From positions 43,912,404-43,976,403 of the forward strand of contig OZ010578.1 of the NCBI GenBank assembly GCA_963932145.1: DNA of 64,000 nt, given 5' to 3'. Each line of letters starts with the position of its first letter. Position 1 is the first letter of the stretch. The notes under the pieces are model-generated. The model was not told where the DNA came from. It saw only the letters and a program-made list of their open reading frames with translations, and did not search any database. Below, in pieces: positions 46,400 through 56,519 of this stretch. Both the position numbers and the translations under genes were made by a program. The DNA comes from Acanthosepion lycidas (Eukaryota; Mollusca; Cephalopoda; Sepiida; Sepiidae).

Positions 46400-46740
46400 T
46401 TCAACCTGGCAGATATATAAAATGAGCAGAAGAAATTTCTGCAACCATGTCACCCCTTACACCCAGCCACCTAACTCTCCAGACTGCAATCCTCTTGATT
46501 ATTTTGTGTGGGGCACAGTTGAGCAAGAGACCTACAAAACTCCTTGTAACACCAAAGACAAACTGAAGGCAAGGAGGCCATCCAGAAGAGATGCAAGAGA
46601 TTTAGATGTTATCTGGAGGCTGCGGTTGAAGCCAATGGCGAATTTAATATATAAATTTACTCTGTAGTATTTAAAGATATTTTTTTGCAGTTCTGGTAAA
46701 TATATCTGTTAAAATAAAATGTCAGTGTTATTTTCATTTT
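46400..46740 (+). pseudogene. Tc1/mariner transposase C-terminal relic
   Basis: The frame at 46422-46667 contains PPNSPDCNPLDYFVWGTVEQ and NTKDKLKARR. This is the C-terminal catalytic-aspartate region of Tc1/mariner-superfamily DDE transposases (NSPD carries the third acidic residue). After a frameshift near 46580, KRFRCYLEAAVEANGEF continues the expected C-terminus. Everything N-terminal to it is missing or unrecognisable, so the enzyme is dead. An extended T-rich 3' flank resembles mariner ends. It is not shown to be the source for the MITE at 28516. Confidence 0.8.
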
Positions 46741-47086
46741 TGTGCAATGGGGATGATAATTCTCCATGTAAATACATCTTTGAATACACCCAAGACTGAT
46801 TCCATCAATAAAATCATTATTAGTCTGAAGAAGTTCGTTCTCAAAATGAAACATCACTTTTTTTTTTTGCCATTCACTTACTCACCCAATGACAATTACC
46901 CAAGTGATTGTTTAGAGTCAACCATAGAAGGCACATCATTATACAGATTGTTAACATCAAACAGCCTTGATCCAATGACAACCATAAATATTTGTAGATA
47001 AAATGTGAAGGCAGAAATCCCAGTCTTAATGGCATATTATTAATTGTAGCTTAAAGCAGCATCCTTAAACTAGATATCATGACATC

Positions 47087-47089
<3 letters not shown>

Positions 47090-47118
<29 letters not shown>

Positions 47119-47119
47119 T
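47090..47119. repeat. (AC)n microsatellite
   Basis: A pure AC run of about 30 bp. Confidence 0.95.
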
Positions 47120-47704
47120 TATTTCATCCCAAGCATCGCAATAAAGCCACTAAGACACAAGGGGTTTTTAAGAGTGAGAAAATATGAGAAAAGGAAAACA
47201 GTATTAAGGAGAGGAACTATAATAAAAAGACATCAGATAATGATTGGCATTGCATTTTTGAAGATCAAAGTTGACTGGAAAGCAAAAATCCAGAAGAGTT
47301 CTACAAGCAAAAAGTGCAAGAGAAGAAACTGTTAGCATAGAACTTACAATTTACATCTAATCATTTCAACTATAAAATGATGAGACTTTGTCACCAATTC
47401 TCTACATACATATGATATCCTGCCCTCATCAGCCGTTAACCTGGGGAGGTAACACAGTTTTGGTGGCTAAGGTGGTACTGCCACTCTTAGCGCCACCAGC
47501 AGATTTTACCACCAGATAGTATATTTTTTTTTGAATACCTGTCAGCCTCTTGCAATTTCTTTTTATAATTGTAACTGAAATTTTCAACGTTTTGTTAATA
47601 TGCACAACATGCTCGTAGCGACCATTATTAATAATTTAGAGAAGTAAACAGATGTGTTTCATGTGAATTTAGTACTGCACATAAATTTATAAAGTCTAGG
47701 TAAC

Positions 47705-47835
47705 ACAGAGGAAAGTTCATTAGAACAATTACCATGAAAATATTTATCGAAAAAGTACAGGGAAGCTATGTTACAGTGGTGGGAAAGTGAGTGAAGCCGA
47801 GATGCCAGGTCACAACTAATCACATACACTAAAGG
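47705..47835 (-). mobile_element. LINE RT fragment, jockey-like
   Basis: The plus strand GAAAGTTCATTAGAACAATT, CCATGAAAATATTTATCGAA, then GATGCCAGGTCAC is the reversed RT C-terminal segment seen at 8663-8800 and 37378-37500. Confidence 0.55.
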
Positions 47836-50800
47836 TGAAACACATAGGTGAATTATGACAGTCTTAGATTATGTATGAATATAAAAAACTAGGAATTTTA
47901 CTTTTTATATTTATTAAACAACCGTTATAATTTTTAATCAGGATAGATACTCCTTTACCTTGCCTACCCAGACAGAATGTAGACATTTTCCTAATTATGA
48001 TAAATATGACAATAAAAATGTGAAGGTAATTAAAATTCAAAATTAAGTTAATGGTACTATTTAATTTGTAATACCTTCCAGTTTTACCTTGAGGCTAATC
48101 ATGAGATATACCAACAAGGCATTCTGAGAATAAACAGCTCTTTATTATCAATTCATTAATCTTAGGTAACTTTATCCATGTGCTAAATATAGGAAGGGGG
48201 ATGGCATGTTTTTACAGTTGTTGCTAAAAACTTTTGGCAAAGTTACTAATGCAGCCTTAGTAGACCATAATAAATAATACTGACATTCAAAAAACCATTT
48301 CATAGAGACAAATAGTGATGCCTAAGTCAAAATATCTCATCTTTCTACTAAAATATTATGATTTAATTTTCTTTGATAGGTGATTGAATTCAATGATAGT
48401 TGTGTGTATTTATGTAATGGCTACACAAACCAAATTTCACAAAATCAGTTTACTGATAAAAAAAATTAATCTTAAAATTTCAATTAAATTTTAATAAATT
48501 AAAAATAAATAATATTTCTAGATTAATTTTTCTTTTTCAATTCCTTCAGTAATGTTGCCATTGGCCATTCTCTTATAAGGAAACATTCATTGGCTGAATA
48601 GTTAACCTTAATATCAGTTGAAATTTATAACTTTTTTTTTTTTTTTACAGTTTTTCAAGTCTACTATTATTATTCTTTCTAGTATTGATGGAAGTTTCAT
48701 TCCTAACCTTTTGTTTAAAGTAGTGTGGAAAGTCAACTTTTGATTCTGTCATTATTTCCTCTTTGAGTAACATGTGCTATTTTAGTTGTTGCTGCTCTTG
48801 GAAGTTTTCAAGTGATGGGTTTCTGATAAAGTTCTTTGTGATTCTTTAACACCAGCCTGTAAGATCTGATGAATGACAGTCTTTTTTTCATGATCTACAG
48901 GGCTCATTTGATTGAAACCATTTTTAATCATTAATTTGAGAAAATGATTGTATAAACCATATGATTAGAAATTTCTGACCTGTATATTGTATTTTTTATT
49001 GGATGCTTCAGAACTTCTATTCCTTCATCAGGTAAAGATTTACATTGATTTAATATTTAAATCCAAATGTCACAAGACAATAGACTTAAAATGGAAAATA
49101 ATTCAAAATTCATAGAGAAAAAAAGATTCCTTTTTTTTATATTGATATATCAGATGGATTCAAGGGTTGAAAATACAGTTCAAAATTCTGAAGCCATTCC
49201 CAGAATCAGCATAGGATGAATTTAAGAAAAAAAAAAAAAAAAAAAAAAAGAAAAGAGGGCTTAGAGTCACTGAAAAAAAGAATGGAATTATCAAACATAT
49301 ACTTTGAGAAACTTTTGCAATGAATGCCAAAAATGTGTGCTGCAGTAATCAAGGCTAAAGGAGGATATTTTGACAAGAGCAAAACTTAAATCATAAAATG
49401 CTTTTTCTTTTTACGGTAATAAAATCTCTAATAATGATAAAAAATATAAATAAATCATGTTTCACTTTCTTTTAAACATGTATAATAATTTTCTCTTATT
49501 TAAATTTCAAAACAACTACTTTTGGACCTAATTTAAAAAAATTACCAGGTGTGGCTTCAAACTTTTGAACTTCAGTGTAAATAAATCATATCAGGGCTAT
49601 AGAGAGACAATCCACTGTCAGACAGGTAATCATTTATCCACAGATTAAATCAAATCCTTTAACTGTTCTTGCAGCATTTCACCATTCTGACAGATCTTTT
49701 ATTATCACAATGTGGGACATCTAATAACAAAAGTGATGGAAACAAAAAGAAAAAGAATCTACATTAAATCAGCTAGATTATGTACGAAAAGACAATATTA
49801 AAATTCTCAGCATCCCTCATTTAGGCACATGTGAAGTCGCATGAACATAACGAATTAAGCCAATGAAGTCCGAAAGGATGAAACAAATCACACGAAAACG
49901 TTTTTCCACTTTGGCATATATTTTTTCCCAACATATAGATATCAAATACAACAACAAAAGGACTACTCAATGAGAATTAAACTAATTAATAACAAGGCTA
50001 GCTCGTTAGCCATCACCAGAAGAATTAGAAATTAATTAAGCTAATTTGGTGAAAAATCTAAAGAAATAATCTAACAATGGATTGTGAAACTGACACACTG
50101 CTATTTGGTGAAGGGGATATGATGGGAGAACATCAGCAAAAAAACAGTTAAACTACAAATGCAATATCATATTTCACTACTGCAAAGAAATAAGCAAAAT
50201 TAAAAGTAAAACAGGTTTTGGAGAAGGGCAAGAGAAAATGTGTTTTCTTTATTTCCATGAAAAGGTAAAGAAGAATAAAGTAGGTAAGAAAAGGTCTAGA
50301 GACAGAAAGGGGGAGAAGCAACAGCAGTATAGGTAGCAACAAAGACAATTCAAATTGTGTTGACCCAAATCTCCACCCAGCAATCAACTACATCTAACTG
50401 CACTCACACATACACACACACATATATATATATATATTTTCTTCCCAATTTATACATAGAGAATGTCCCAAAAAGATTCCTCCAACAAAGATTTGTTTAA
50501 CATTCTGTTTTGGTTATATATTTTCAAGACAGTGTGCTACACAATAAATATGTTAAAACGTGTCAGGTTACATTTGTTCATACTGAATTCATCTCATCCC
50601 ACATCCTTAAAATAGATAAAGCACCAGTCATTTAAAAAAAAAAAAAAAAAAAAAAAAAATTATTGTAGAGCTGAGGAAGAAGATGCAGCAGACAAAGTAA
50701 AAAAAAACGAAAAAAGAAAGGAAGATAGTTTAATAAATTTTCGTAATTTGCCATAAAAGGGAATTCTGCTGCAGATACAAAAGACTAAGTTTGCTGCATA

Positions 50801-51640
50801 AACCTTAAGAAAAAAAAAAGAAAAACTTGTCCCATACTAGACAAAGAAATCAACTCATACAGAAACAATCTTTTGCATTTGGTAGCAACAAAACAAAAAA
50901 TAAAATAGCAAAATTACTATAAGAAATTACATTTACAGTATAAGAACTTGTGAATGGATTGGAGTTTTAATATACTATAAATAAAATAAATTTTACAGGT
51001 ACCAGATTAAAAACAGTGATGATAATGGTGACTGAATATATTGACCGTTTTGAAACACACATGAATAAGATTAAATATATGCTACTATAAATATTGATCA
51101 AATGATTGATTTATTACATGTTGCTGTTATATCTTACTGCATTTTGCTTTATTTATATCTCCCCCCTAAAAAATGCCACTTAGAAAAAAAAAGAATATTG
51201 ATACAATCTACATCTTAAAAACAATTTCTCTTTTGCAACAGACATACCCCAATGATGACTCAGCCGAGTCAGAAGCTTGGATTACATATCACGAATTTTG
51301 GCCAATTTATCCAAAACACAACCAGGATATTCATGTATTATAAGAGAAAAGAAAAAAAAATCAATTTTAATAGACATAAAATGTGTATTGCTTTTAACAA
51401 TAGATGTTTAAAAAAAATAATAATTACTGCCCAAATATACTAAATTTGGCATTTTTTATTTCATTGACAACATTTTCTTTGATAAGGTTTTTCTAAGAAA
51501 ATTAAAAATGTGAATTGACAAGCAGAATATAGAGATGATACAGAGAATGATTGAATTTGTCAAAAATGGTTTGCTTTACCAATCTTCACATAAGTCAATA
51601 GGAGTAGATAGGTCAAACCTGTCATCCAATTCCTACTCCT
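47836..51640. other. AT-rich intronic DNA, no gene seen
   Basis: Poly-A tracts occur at about 49229-49249 and 50634-50659, and a short TA/CA microsatellite at 50401-50438. 49668-49770 and 49858-49925 loosely match 27220-27300 and 27475-27540 (CTTTTATTATCACAATGTGGGACAT, and GAAAGGATGAAACA..TTTTTCCACTTT). This suggests another old repeat. GAATGTCCCAAAAAGATTCC at 50461 is mariner-end-like, but no partner was found. Confidence 0.45.
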
Positions 51641-51885
51641 CTGTCTTTTGAAAAGAAGTGGAAGTTTATCCCTTGTTTTCCCCCATTTAGGATTGGATTA
51701 CCTGCCCCTCCTAAATCCTATTTCAACTCTATACTTCTTAAAGTCTTCGCTCAAAATTCTGAAACTTATACTATTACTGGCTTTCCAGTTCCTTCTAAAG
51801 TCTTTTACTTCCAGTAACCCTGTGCATCTTAGTAGTATTCCGACCTTGCTTGGGGTGAATTGATGAAAAAAAAAAAAAATAATAA
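51640..51885 (+). mobile_element. LINE 3' tail
   Basis: The stretch contains CTTTTGAAAAGAAGTGGAAG, TTTATCCCTTGTTTTCCCCC and CTTCCAGTAACCCTGTGCATC, then TTGGGGTGAATTGATG and an A-run. Its first 45 bp recur at 58950-58996, immediately before the giant GACA array. Confidence 0.55.
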
Positions 51886-52071
51886 TAATAATATTGAGAT
51901 AATAATCAGATAAAGATATTACTTGAAAACAATTGACATTATACAACAAAGATGGTTAATGAATTCTAAAACAACCACATCAAGTACTGAAAATGATTTG
52001 CACCCACTTAGTTTTGTGCAAATCTTACATAAGAAAAAAATGACCTACAAGACTGTTTCTGGAAATGTATA

Positions 52072-52335
52072 CAGTGAAGTAATGGATAACAGCTCAGATT
52101 GAGGAATCGTAGAGCCATGTTTGAATTCCAGTTCAATCCATTATATTCAGTTATGTGCTAATACCCATGGAAAAGGTATGAATCCTCTTCTTCTCTCCCC
52201 CCCCAGCTATAGGTAAATAGCAGGACAGACCAGGTTCTATTGCATTGGCTGGCAACTGGTCTGCCGCAGAAAGAAATGGCAACCTACTGCAAGAAAAATC
52301 TGCCTCATCAGTCATGTATGGAAAGATACATGATC
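52072..52335 (+). mobile_element. tRNA-derived SINE, best core copy
   Basis: The head GAAGTAATGGATAACAGCTC and box B TTTGAATTCCAGTTCAATCC are followed by TTCAGTTATGTGCTAATACC. The core continues AAAGGTATGAATCCTC, GGTAAATAGCAGGACAGACC, AGGTTCTATTGCATTGGC and CAACTGGTCTGCCGC. This is the clearest full head-plus-core copy and the reference against which I compared the others. A-box and B-box spacing fits a pol III promoter. Confidence 0.7.
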
Positions 52336-52679
52336 ACCTATAACTGAATGACAGATGATGAACACTAAATACAAGAGATTGTGTAGCAAGCAAAATAAAC
52401 TTCAATTAACCATACCAAACATCAGTCTTTAGTCAATGAAAAGTGATAATGCTGTGTATATAGTGAAATTGCTAAAGAATCCTCCATGGTAGGCTCTTAA
52501 CAAAAATGCCAAACCAGTATTGCTCCCAATTAGACCAAATGTAGGTGTGAGTTATCCCCAAACTGCTTTGTCAAAAAGTCATTAGGTAGCACGATCAAGC
52601 AACTATAAGATTTAGATGGGTTATTTTACCTGCACATCAACCCCAAGTGTCATTTTGCACCAAATCAGGTGGTTTTAAG

Positions 52680-53195
52680 ATTTGTCTTCAGTTTATTTTG
52701 CAGATAAATTCTTTTATAAAAGGCATTATTATATAAGAGTGTAGATGTAATTTGGTTTTAGTTGTGGTAGAGTTTTGTTATTTTTAAGAATTCTAGAATG
52801 GCTTTGGGTTCAACACTCTCAAAGAGAGCCCTAATATTGGATACATTGTAGAAGTATTTTTGTATAGGTGCCAGTATTTTACAGTTAATCAAAAAAATGT
52901 TTGGCAGGGAGTATTTCTTGGCAATTTGGGCATTTTGGAGAGTCTTCATTTTCTAAGAGGAAGGAGTGGATTATGTGGGTATGCCCAATTTTGATTCTTG
53001 TAAGTGTGACATAGTTTGTTGTTTGTGTGGATATTTCTTGATATTAGCCATTTGTTGAGGATGTAAGAGTTAATTGTGGCTTTCCAATCTGTAAAAGGGG
53101 ATTGTTGAATTTGATATGTTCATTGAGAGGGAGGGATTCTTTGGCTGCTTTATCAGCTCTGCTATTCCCAGGGATCCCAATATGGTAAGCAACTA
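52680..53195 (-). mobile_element. LINE RNase H domain remnant
   Basis: The minus strand reads IGIPGNSRADKAAKESLPLN, the end of an RNase H domain (HxGxxGNxxAD motif with the catalytic Asp). Further on come RIKIGHTHIIHSFLLENEDS and CPNCQEILPAKH, the LTRxRxGHxxLxHxxLL..E..PxCxxC motif following RNase H in jockey/I-type LINEs. Stops between the pieces show decay. This LINE carries an RNase H, unlike the RTE-like ones elsewhere in the window. Confidence 0.8.
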
Positions 53196-53199
53196 TAAA

Positions 53200-54440
53200 A
53201 CAGGACACTTCCTAACTCCATCTGCTTCCATTCTTTTTCTGCCAACATGATGTGGAGACAACACTCACTTGGACCTTGGGGATATCTTTCCCTTTAGTGA
53301 CTGAATTTAGGCATGCACATACACACCACCCAGACAATTCCTAACTTGTAATTTCTTTATGCATTCTAGACTATTTTCACTTTTTACTCGGTCAAAAAAT
53401 ATCGCCTTGTTGGAATTCATTCTATTTCCTAACATCCATTGTTTACATGTGCAATTATTGTTGATGCTGCTTTCAGTCTAACTAGAAGTAGTACCCACAA
53501 CAAAGGCAACGTTTATCAAAGTACCTGGAATTAAGAGAGAAGATAAAAAATTCCATCTGGATGACTGTAGACTTTGCCATTTCTCCCAGGCTTTTAAAAA
53601 TTCTCACAAAAAAAATAAAAAATCATTCATTTCCTTGGAATAACGCAAAAGGCATTAAAAACATTGAAAGTTAAAGAGTTCTGAAAGAATGGAATTATAA
53701 AGTTGCCTCAAGAGAGAAAACAAAATGGTCAATATCTTCAGCAGTTTATGTCAAAAAGAAAAAAACATTAACCAAAAGCCTGTGTAAATGAACAAAAGTC
53801 AAGCTTGTCACCAGTGTTTTGTGCATGGCAGTAGGGGGAGGCTATAAGTCAAGAGGGGGTAAGTAAGAATTTGCACACCACACTAAAATTGATTTACATC
53901 ATTTTCAGCAGAGGGATGAGTTACAAGGAGGCTGGTGGCCTCCCACACTGACAAAAGCTAGACAGACTTTTACAAGCCTGCCTTGGAGCATTAGTATTTT
54001 CATGGAGACCAGCCTTGTGCAAGTTTTGGTTGGGTGTCTGCCAAGATATTTCTATACCTGAGTTAGTTAACCCAGCCAAAGTATCTTTGATCCTAAAATT
54101 GTCCTTGACATTTGAGGACTTTTCTTCTTACACCAAATGGTATATTATTTCTTTCTGCATCCTTCATGTTTTTCATAGTTTTTGAACATTCTCAAATTTC
54201 TTCTTGATAGTACTTTGAACTGTTGAAATTGGCTTTTCAAATTTCTTGAATGCAGCTTTGCAGCTTTTTCCTCTTATTTTGGGCAGTCACACTAACTTGA
54301 GGTTGTCACTAAGTCATTTAATCTTAATCACAGTAACTAAATGACAAAGACTGGAAATGCTATAACTCCAATCCTGAAGCACACAATACCACATTAACTT
54401 TGTTTGCATTCATTTGAATTTTCCTTTGGAGATAATAGTT
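53200..54440. other. Intronic DNA, no gene seen
   Basis: 53800-54070 is less AT-rich (GGAGGCTGGTGGCCTCCCACA, GGTTGGGTGTCTGCCAAG) but has no long frame or known motif. No element was recognised. Confidence 0.4.
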
Positions 54441-54449
54441 TAATGATAT

Positions 54450-54735
54450 AAATCTTACTAATTAACCCCTAGCTAGGGAGAGAAGAGGTGGATTCAAACC
54501 TCCTTGAGAGTATTTGCACGGAAATGAATATAACAAAGCCAACAGGAATTGGAATTCAACTCTCCTGTTAACAATTCTGAGCCATTATCCATTACACCCC
54601 CACACATCCAAGCTTACAGCACCTGGTATTACCAAGCAGTCGATCATCTAGGTCCTGACTAGGCTTGATGTTTCTTAGTTTTGGTGATTGTACATGGATT
54701 GGTGTTTCAATGTGAAGTAGCCATAAAAAAAAAAA
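54450..54735 (-). mobile_element. 5S rRNA/tRNA chimeric SINE (locus III)
   Basis: On the minus strand 54726-54610 is a full-length 5S-like block (GGCTACTTCACATTGAAACAC, then CATCAAGCCTAGTCAGGACC and GGTGCTGTAAGCTT). It is followed by GGGGTGTAATGGATAATGGC (box A), GAGTTGAATTCCAATTCC (box B) and the core TTCATTTCCGTGCAAATACTC, GTTTGAATCCACCTC, TAGGGGTTAATTAGTAAG. It carries both 5S and tRNA pol III promoter elements. It sits about 375 bp downstream (in gene sense) of the kinesin exon at 55112. Confidence 0.82.
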
Positions 54736-55111
54736 AAAAAAAAAATGAATTTGTTCCCTCAAAGATAATGGTAACATGCATATTATGCACAAAGTAGGAG
54801 AGATATTTTTTTTTTACCTTGTGCAATGAATAAATAAGGGATAGATTACTATAATTAGCATTTAATAGTGATCTCCCTTGAAAAATTGTTCCACCAAACA
54901 ACCAAAACCAAGTTCAGCATGATCTCACGATATTGTTATTCAGTTACAAGCCACATGGCTTTTGTTTTTTTTTGTAGGGATTCCTAAATTCAATATCTCT
55001 GGTTATAATGCATGTTTTCAACCAATTAGGAGTTAGACATAAAAAAAATAAATAAATAAAACTGATTAAGTATTAAAAAGATAAATTTGATATAATAATA
55101 ATAATACTTAC

Positions 55112-55228
55112 AAGCTGCTGGGAGGCATAACCAGGTAAGCAGGGATCATTTGATGAATCATAACAATAATCAAATGTGAAAACTTTAACTCTTTCCCGAC
55201 TGTCGCCATATTCTGGTTGGCTGTCAAC
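55112..55228 (-). CDS. Kinesin-3-like motor domain, exon upstream of P-loop
   Basis: This is an internal exon on the minus strand, with acceptor TTTTCCTTGCAG before it and donor GTAAGT after it. It is 117 bp, 39 codons, phase 0 at both ends. The translation opens VDSQPEYGDSRERVKVFTFD and ends with PGYASQQL. In kinesin-3 motors the stretch with FTFDY or similar, followed about 15 residues later by YASQ, comes just before the (V/L)(F/Y)xxLG helix and P-loop. That is exactly what the exon at 11839-11955 supplies. The splice phases agree and the joined reading is collinear with the family. The frame with the family match differs from the longest open frame here, which simply reads through into the intron. 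The order of the exons gives the gene direction as right to left. The initiator exon should lie beyond this window; I could not identify it in 55.2-64 kb. Confidence 0.9.
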
Positions 55229-55229
55229 C

Positions 55230-55955
55230 TGCAAGGAAAAAATAAAAATAAGAGCCTTAAAAAAAAAAACTTTTGTTTAAATTTCTGACAGGATGTGTTC
55301 TTACTATTATATATAAGTTCATTTTCAGCCAGTTTTTTTTTTGGGAGGGGTTTGTTTTTTTTTATCTTTATCTTCATGACATTTCAGCTGCTGTATCTTT
55401 CTTAATATTCTGGCAATGTTAAATGGAACACTCTGATTTAAGATCAATTATCTGTTATGTCCAGAAGAAATCAATGTATCAGAGGCTTGAGATTAATGTC
55501 ATCCTGGGGAACAACAGAACATTAGTTTGTGAAAATGATGTGACAATACAAAATTTTTAATTTTAATTTTTCTTAAGATTGAAAAAATATTGTAATCGTG
55601 GTTAATTATGGGAATTGAATAAATGGGGAACAGACATGCACAAACAAAATTAAGCACTTCTATTTAACCTGGTGAATAAAACTCAAATGAAAAATGAAGA
55701 TTGAAAGATTTAAATAGACATTGTATTATTTATCTCTAATCATGAAAAATCTCGGTATCTGTATAAAAAAAAAAAAAAAAAAAAAAAAAAGTATCAGGGA
55801 TGAAACGTCATTAGAAAAGATCCAGAGTCTTCTGCCATCTTGGAGAAGGCCCCTCCCCGATTGACCAGGTCTTAAGTGATGTAGCTGTACTCACCATATG
55901 TGGCATATTGCAGGTTGGTGAGGCTATTTAACCTAAAGCTGGAGGTTCTTGAACT
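55230..55955. other. Upstream intron next to the exon, no gene seen
   Basis: The sequence beside the acceptor is pyrimidine-rich in gene sense. A-runs occur at 55259-55269 and 55768-55790. No further exon was recognised. Confidence 0.45.
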
Positions 55956-55959
55956 CAGA

Positions 55960-56165
55960 GTTGTCCTTCTCTTAGACTCAAGGCTATTCTGCTATTTACC
56001 CATAGCTAGGGGGAGAATAGATAGATTCTTACCTTTCCCAGGAATATTTGCACATAAGTGAATATAACAAATTCAATTGAAATTCAAAGTCTGTTCTCCA
56101 ATGCCTCAATCTGAGCCACTATCCATTCCTTCACCATGTCTCCTAGCATCTAAATATAAGAACTA
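55960..56165 (-). mobile_element. tRNA-derived SINE
   Basis: The minus strand shows GGAATGGATAGTGGCTCAGA, TTTGAATTTCAATTGAATTTG, TTCACTTATGTGCAAATATTCC, AAAGGTAAGAATCTATC and GGTAAATAGCAGAATAGCC. It has the core of the tRNA-SINE family and no 5S part. Confidence 0.65.
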
Positions 56166-56334
56166 ATTCTGCCTTAATAACCGATTGATTGGTGTTTCTC
56201 ATCTTTTTGCAGTTTATGAAACCCATGTGAGTTATTTTAACCCAAATTATTTTGCTTTGTCAGATTTTTTTTTTTCTTCTTACAATCAAATATTGTATTA
56301 ACAATGTTTTTAGAATAACAATGATTTTTCCAAA

Positions 56335-56510
56335 TAAATGTCCTATTTAACCTATAGCTGAGAGGAGGAAATGGATTTATACCTTACCCAACAGTATTCG
56401 CATATAAGTGAACAATAACAAATTCAAGTGGAATTCAAACTCAGCATTCCAGTTTTGCATCCCACGCCACTATCCTTTACGCCACTCACACATCCCTGCT
56501 TTAATAAACA
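56335..56510 (-). mobile_element. tRNA-derived SINE
   Basis: The minus strand shows GTGAGTGGCGTAAAGGATAG (box A), GAGTTTGAATTCCACTTG (box B), TTCACTTATATGCGAATACT, AAGGTATAAATCCATTTCC and AGCTATAGGTTAAATAGG. It is separated from the copy at 55960 by about 170 bp containing the TTT(A)TGG..CAGTTTATGAAACCC-type tail. Confidence 0.65.
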
Positions 56511-56519
56511 AAACAAAAT

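Larger units (their letters stand above)
11956..55111 (-). other. 43-kb intron of the kinesin-like gene
   Basis: The interval is bounded on the minus strand by GTAAGT next to 55112 and by a polypyrimidine tract with AG next to 11955. It is 43,156 bp and phase 0. It holds LINE, SINE and DNA-transposon relics, satellites and microsatellites, and no further exon that I can recognise. Size and content are typical of molluscan, especially cephalopod, introns. I infer that most of the insertions listed inside it are carried in the pre-mRNA of this gene. An undetected short alternative exon cannot be excluded. Confidence 0.85.
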
